Below are positions 61,601 through 64,000 of a DNA stretch of 64,000 nucleotides, one piece after another. Source of the stretch: Symsagittifera roscoffensis (Eukaryota; Xenacoelomorpha; Acoela; Convolutidae); contig NC_087064.1 of NCBI RefSeq assembly GCF_963678635.1, positions 56,368,338 through 56,432,337 on the forward strand, read 5' to 3'. Position numbers and translations under genes: made by a program. The first letter of the stretch is position 1. Each line of letters begins with the position of its first letter. A model generated the notes under the pieces. It searched no databases and had not been told where the DNA came from. It saw nothing but the letters and a program-made list of their open reading frames with translations.

Positions 61601-61960
61601 AAATTTGCTCTGATGACGTGGCTATGACCTTCTTTTTGCCGAAGATATGTTTTTCCGAAAGTCAAGTTTTTGAAACTTAGAAACTTTTTGACTTTTCTTA
61701 AAACTTTTCATAAACTAACCTGGGGTTCAATCGAATGAACCAGAATTTTTGCTGTAGAAGCGGCGTCTCCTTAACTTTTGTAAGAGAGTTTTTTTTGGGA
61801 TGATTTCTGTTTCTCATGATTTCTGTTTCTTTTTTGTTTTAGCAGAGAAACATCTATGGTTTTGGGCAAATTTTTGAAATTGCCTATTTTATCACACATC
61901 AGAAGAACAAAATTATCAAAAAAAACTACCTTCAGCTTTAGCTAGGCCCCTATTTATCTT
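58690..61960. repeat. Degenerate ~170-bp periodic repeat, right-hand block
   Basis: Variants of AAAGTTATGGCCCTCGGAAAAGTC recur near 58986, 59160, 59302, 59472 and 59640, and again near 61137, 61313, 61479 and 61645. Spacing is mostly 166-176 bp (one of 142). Between them lie CTCGAAAACTACCC, CCAAATCTGA and GGTTCAATCGA-type phrases in constant order. 59,690-59,990 and 61,840-62,050 are diverged copies of the duplicated segment at 2.5-3.5 kb. Confidence 0.75.
60545..60740 (+). repeat. tRNA-derived SINE-like element
   Basis: A tRNA-like head with B-box-like AGGTTCGAATA near 60606-60617, followed by TTGTCGGCTTATTATTTGTC and TTTTGTCGACTTAGCTGCC. It shares the GTCGGCTTA body with the elements at 11.8, 12.98 and 60.97 kb. 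Confidence 0.4.
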
Positions 61961-62699
61961 TTATCGAGAAATACGAAAATTTAAGTGCATGTTTTTTTCT
62001 AACATTTTTCCTTTTTTCTTTTTCTTATTTTACACTGTTTACTCAGCAATTTGTCTAATTCTTTCTACTAACCTTGACTAATATTATCCTTTGTTTCGCA
62101 TAAAAGTTTTTTTCCGCCTAAATGATATCGGCTTACCAACCGTTCAAGGGAACCTTAATTTGTATGATTTCCTCCGAATCGCACAAAACCTTTAAAATCT
62201 CAGAATAGAATTTATAGTTCAAGTTTTTCTGGGCAACAATTTTGTTTTCGGTTGATAATTGTTTTTGAATTTTCCTTAAATAACTCTGAATAGGTTTCTG
62301 GATGTGTTTTCCGCAAATAGAACGTCATTTCAGACAAATAGAAGTCATTTCAGACGTAAAGCATTATACTGAAGACTAGGTGTCAAAATATATTATCTTA
62401 AGGGTAGTCATACAAGCTAGAGAAATCAATTAATTAAACCTTCAAGAATTGCTAAATTTAGTGACGTTTTTGAAAATCCACCCAATCGCTCGAAATAATC
62501 CTAGATCCGCCCTTAACAAACATTTTAAACGTGATTGGGATACCCAGTAAGGCGGTTTAAACTAAGCGCCATAATATAGTTTTTTTAGAGGAAGAACTTT
62601 TTTGTGAGGCGAAAACTTTTTTTGACCGACGATGGTTAACATTAGGTCTAGGGGCAAATACGGTCGGCACGGGCTACTTCCTTGTGACGAATTGTGTCC
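61960..62699. other. Non-coding sequence before the LTR
   Basis: AT-rich. TCGAAATAATCCTAGATCCG near 62496 is an inverted end of the GGGCGGATCTAGGA family seen at 19853. No gene is recognised. Confidence 0.4.
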
Positions 62700-63174
62700 T
62701 GTTAAGAATATGAAAACTGGTATAAAACCAATACGTTAATTCATAAACCCCACCTGAAACATTTATCTAACTGAGGTTACGTACAACAATAATAACGTTA
62801 ACACTCGTCTTTTCTCAGTGGAAAAGGAGAATGTGGCGATGACTATAAACAGAACAAATTAGTGTTCGCTGAATAGGTTACCAGTTGCGATCAATTGACA
62901 AGCGCTGCGGCTACATAAATAAACGCTGCGTTTCCGCGTAGCAATAGGGATAGCAGCTATGAATGAATACTTATACAGCACTGATAATGATAGCAGCTAT
63001 AAATGAATACATTATACAGCGCTGATAATGACGATACGCATACGTTAACGGTGAATGTAACAACAGCAGAGAGTGAAGCACTAAATAAAATATGCAGCAC
63101 ATGGACAGAGATTGCATGTTTAAAGTAAAATTCAAATACAAATCGTAGACAACGCATCAAACACGGTCAATACA
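62700..63174 (-). mobile_element. Probable 3' LTR of a copia element
   Basis: Immediately downstream (minus strand) of the copia pol stop. A 475-bp block starts with TG at 62700 and ends with CA at 63174; on the element strand it would read TGTATTGACC to TTAACA. A purine-rich GAGAAAACAGACG lies just before it and could be the polypurine tract. Inside are two tandem ~40-bp repeats (62949-62988 and 62989-63029). The 5' LTR is outside the window, so the borders are inferred. Confidence 0.45.
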
Positions 63175-63185
63175 CGTCTGTTTTC

Positions 63186-64000
63186 TCAATAAGTTTGTTT
63201 CTCGTCTTCTGGATTGCACCGGGGTTCAATTTGTTTCTTCCAAACGTCTCCCAGAGCCGGTTCCAAACTGCCAGACGCTAAAACACGGCACAAAAGGTCT
63301 GTTGAAGAGCTTTTTCTTTTTGTCAAGCAATCTGCCAACTGCTTGTCCGTTCTGATCCAGGAAAACTGTTTGAAAAACGACTCTGCAACGGTACTTCTGA
63401 TGAAAGCAACGTCGACCCGTAAGCGTCTGTCCCAAATAGCGTTTGATGAGAAAATTGCCTCAACGAGCGATTTACTGTCTGTAAAGCAGTGAATGTTTGG
63501 GGCCGCACCAACCACTTCTGCCATCAAATTTCGACAAAAAACAGCTGCATTGATGCCATCAATCATAGCAAAAGTTTCTGCTGCCAAAGTTGACCTTGCA
63601 ATGCGTCGAATTTTCCCGCTTTTCCAGCTGATCAGACAGCATTTCAGGGTGTCTGTTTCCATGGCAAAAATCAAGTGTCCGCCATGAGTTGACCCATCGA
63701 CATTATTGTTGAATGAAGCGTCTGTGAAGCAAATAATACTGATATTTGACCAGTTTTTCAATGCCTGAAAGCTCAAAACAATCGGAGGGCCGTTCAGAAC
63801 GTGTCTAACAACCTTATTCGCTATTTTTATCAATTCCACGGTTGGATAAGGTAACTGTGAAGCCAAATAAGATAGAGTGAAACATATCTCAGGCTTCACG
63901 TGCATGGCTGGCCACATGAGTTTTCCAATCAAAGTACGTAATTCCTTGACTTGTTGACTGTTGAGAAGATCCGAATTCTTGTTACGACCAAAGCCTTCCA
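63186..64000 (-). CDS. Ty1/copia retrotransposon polyprotein, C-terminus (end of RT and RNase H), partial
   Basis: Open to the right window edge on the minus strand, ending at a stop at 63186-63188. The N-terminal part (ELRTLIGKLMWPAMHVKPEI, then CFTLSYLAS) is the copia reverse-transcriptase tail. The RNase H domain follows: CFTDASF, SWKSGKIRRIARSTLAAE, HCFTDSKSL and KQLADCLTK supply the four acidic catalytic residues (D71, E119, D152 and D201 counted from the TTG at 63932). All are present and no stop interrupts the 271 codons visible, so the copy looks recent. It lies antisense to WARS1, probably inside its intron. Confidence 0.93.
   Translation of the reverse strand, partial: EGFGRNKNSDLLNSQQVKELRTLIGKLMWPAMHVKPEICFTLSYLASQLPYPTVELIKIANKVVRHVLNGPPIVLSFQALKNWSNISIICFTDASFNNNVDGSTHGGHLIFAMETDTLKCCLISWKSGKIRRIARSTLAAETFAMIDGINAAVFCRNLMAEVVGAAPNIHCFTDSKSLVEAIFSSNAIWDRRLRVDVAFIRSTVAESFFKQFSWIRTDKQLADCLTKRKSSSTDLLCRVLASGSLEPALGDVWKKQIEPRCNPEDEKQTY

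Overview
The window is nuclear DNA of a metazoan, most likely an invertebrate. It is AT-rich, gene-poor and repeat-dense, with genes split by GT-AG introns. It carries metazoan-type protein families (ALKBH5, TAF5, WARS1, a PP2C phosphatase), a tRNA-Lys(CTT) gene of animal type, and a Ty1/copia retroelement. No species can be named from the sequence. Every protein-coding gene recognised lies on the + strand; the copia element and all tRNA-Lys sequences lie on the - strand.

Layout. 708-887 is the last exon of a PP2C-family phosphatase. 1.1-19.2 kb is repeat territory: a 711-bp tandem duplication, a CATC-type minisatellite capped by a perfect 19-bp hairpin, a ~1.1-kb near-perfect palindrome without a spacer, and a ~3.73-kb tandem duplication containing tRNA-derived SINE-like pieces. 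ALKBH5 (two exons, 19257-19650 and 23011-23579) encodes an m6A RNA demethylase with its catalytic residues intact. 24.8-37.5 kb is a satellite of ~1.17-kb units with conserved short inverted repeats. A TAF5-like TFIID subunit gene (38.8-41.5 kb, two exons) is interrupted by a 19-bp tandem duplication that shifts frame; its intron holds an antisense tRNA-Lys(CTT) gene. A tRNA-Arg(CCT) gene at 43811-43883 sits just upstream of WARS1. Two WARS1 coding exons (44048-44488 and 57494-57974) are separated by a 13-kb intron filled with a higher-order tandem array of ~944-bp units. Each unit carries one nearly intact tRNA-Lys-like copy, one degenerate tRNA-like copy with a CAT anticodon, and two short inverted-repeat transposons. 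A 2,815-bp duplication has also copied the 3' part of the first WARS1 coding exon into this intron. 58-62 kb, inside or beyond the next WARS1 intron, is a degenerate ~170-bp periodic repeat, and the right edge holds the 3' end and probable 3' LTR of a copia element.

The strongest new signals are: (1) the tRNA-bearing higher-order array inside the intron of a tRNA-synthetase gene, with tRNA bodies drifting to CAT, GTA and CGT anticodons; (2) a family of ~204-219-bp MITEs with GGCTCTTTTTCC-type termini, for which five separate insertions show 8-bp target-site duplications readable directly in the sequence; (3) the 1.17-kb satellite and its dispersed relatives; and (4) the frameshifting 19-bp duplication in TAF5. 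The genes do not form an operon and share no pathway beyond general RNA and gene-expression roles (RNA demethylation, transcription initiation, tRNA charging).
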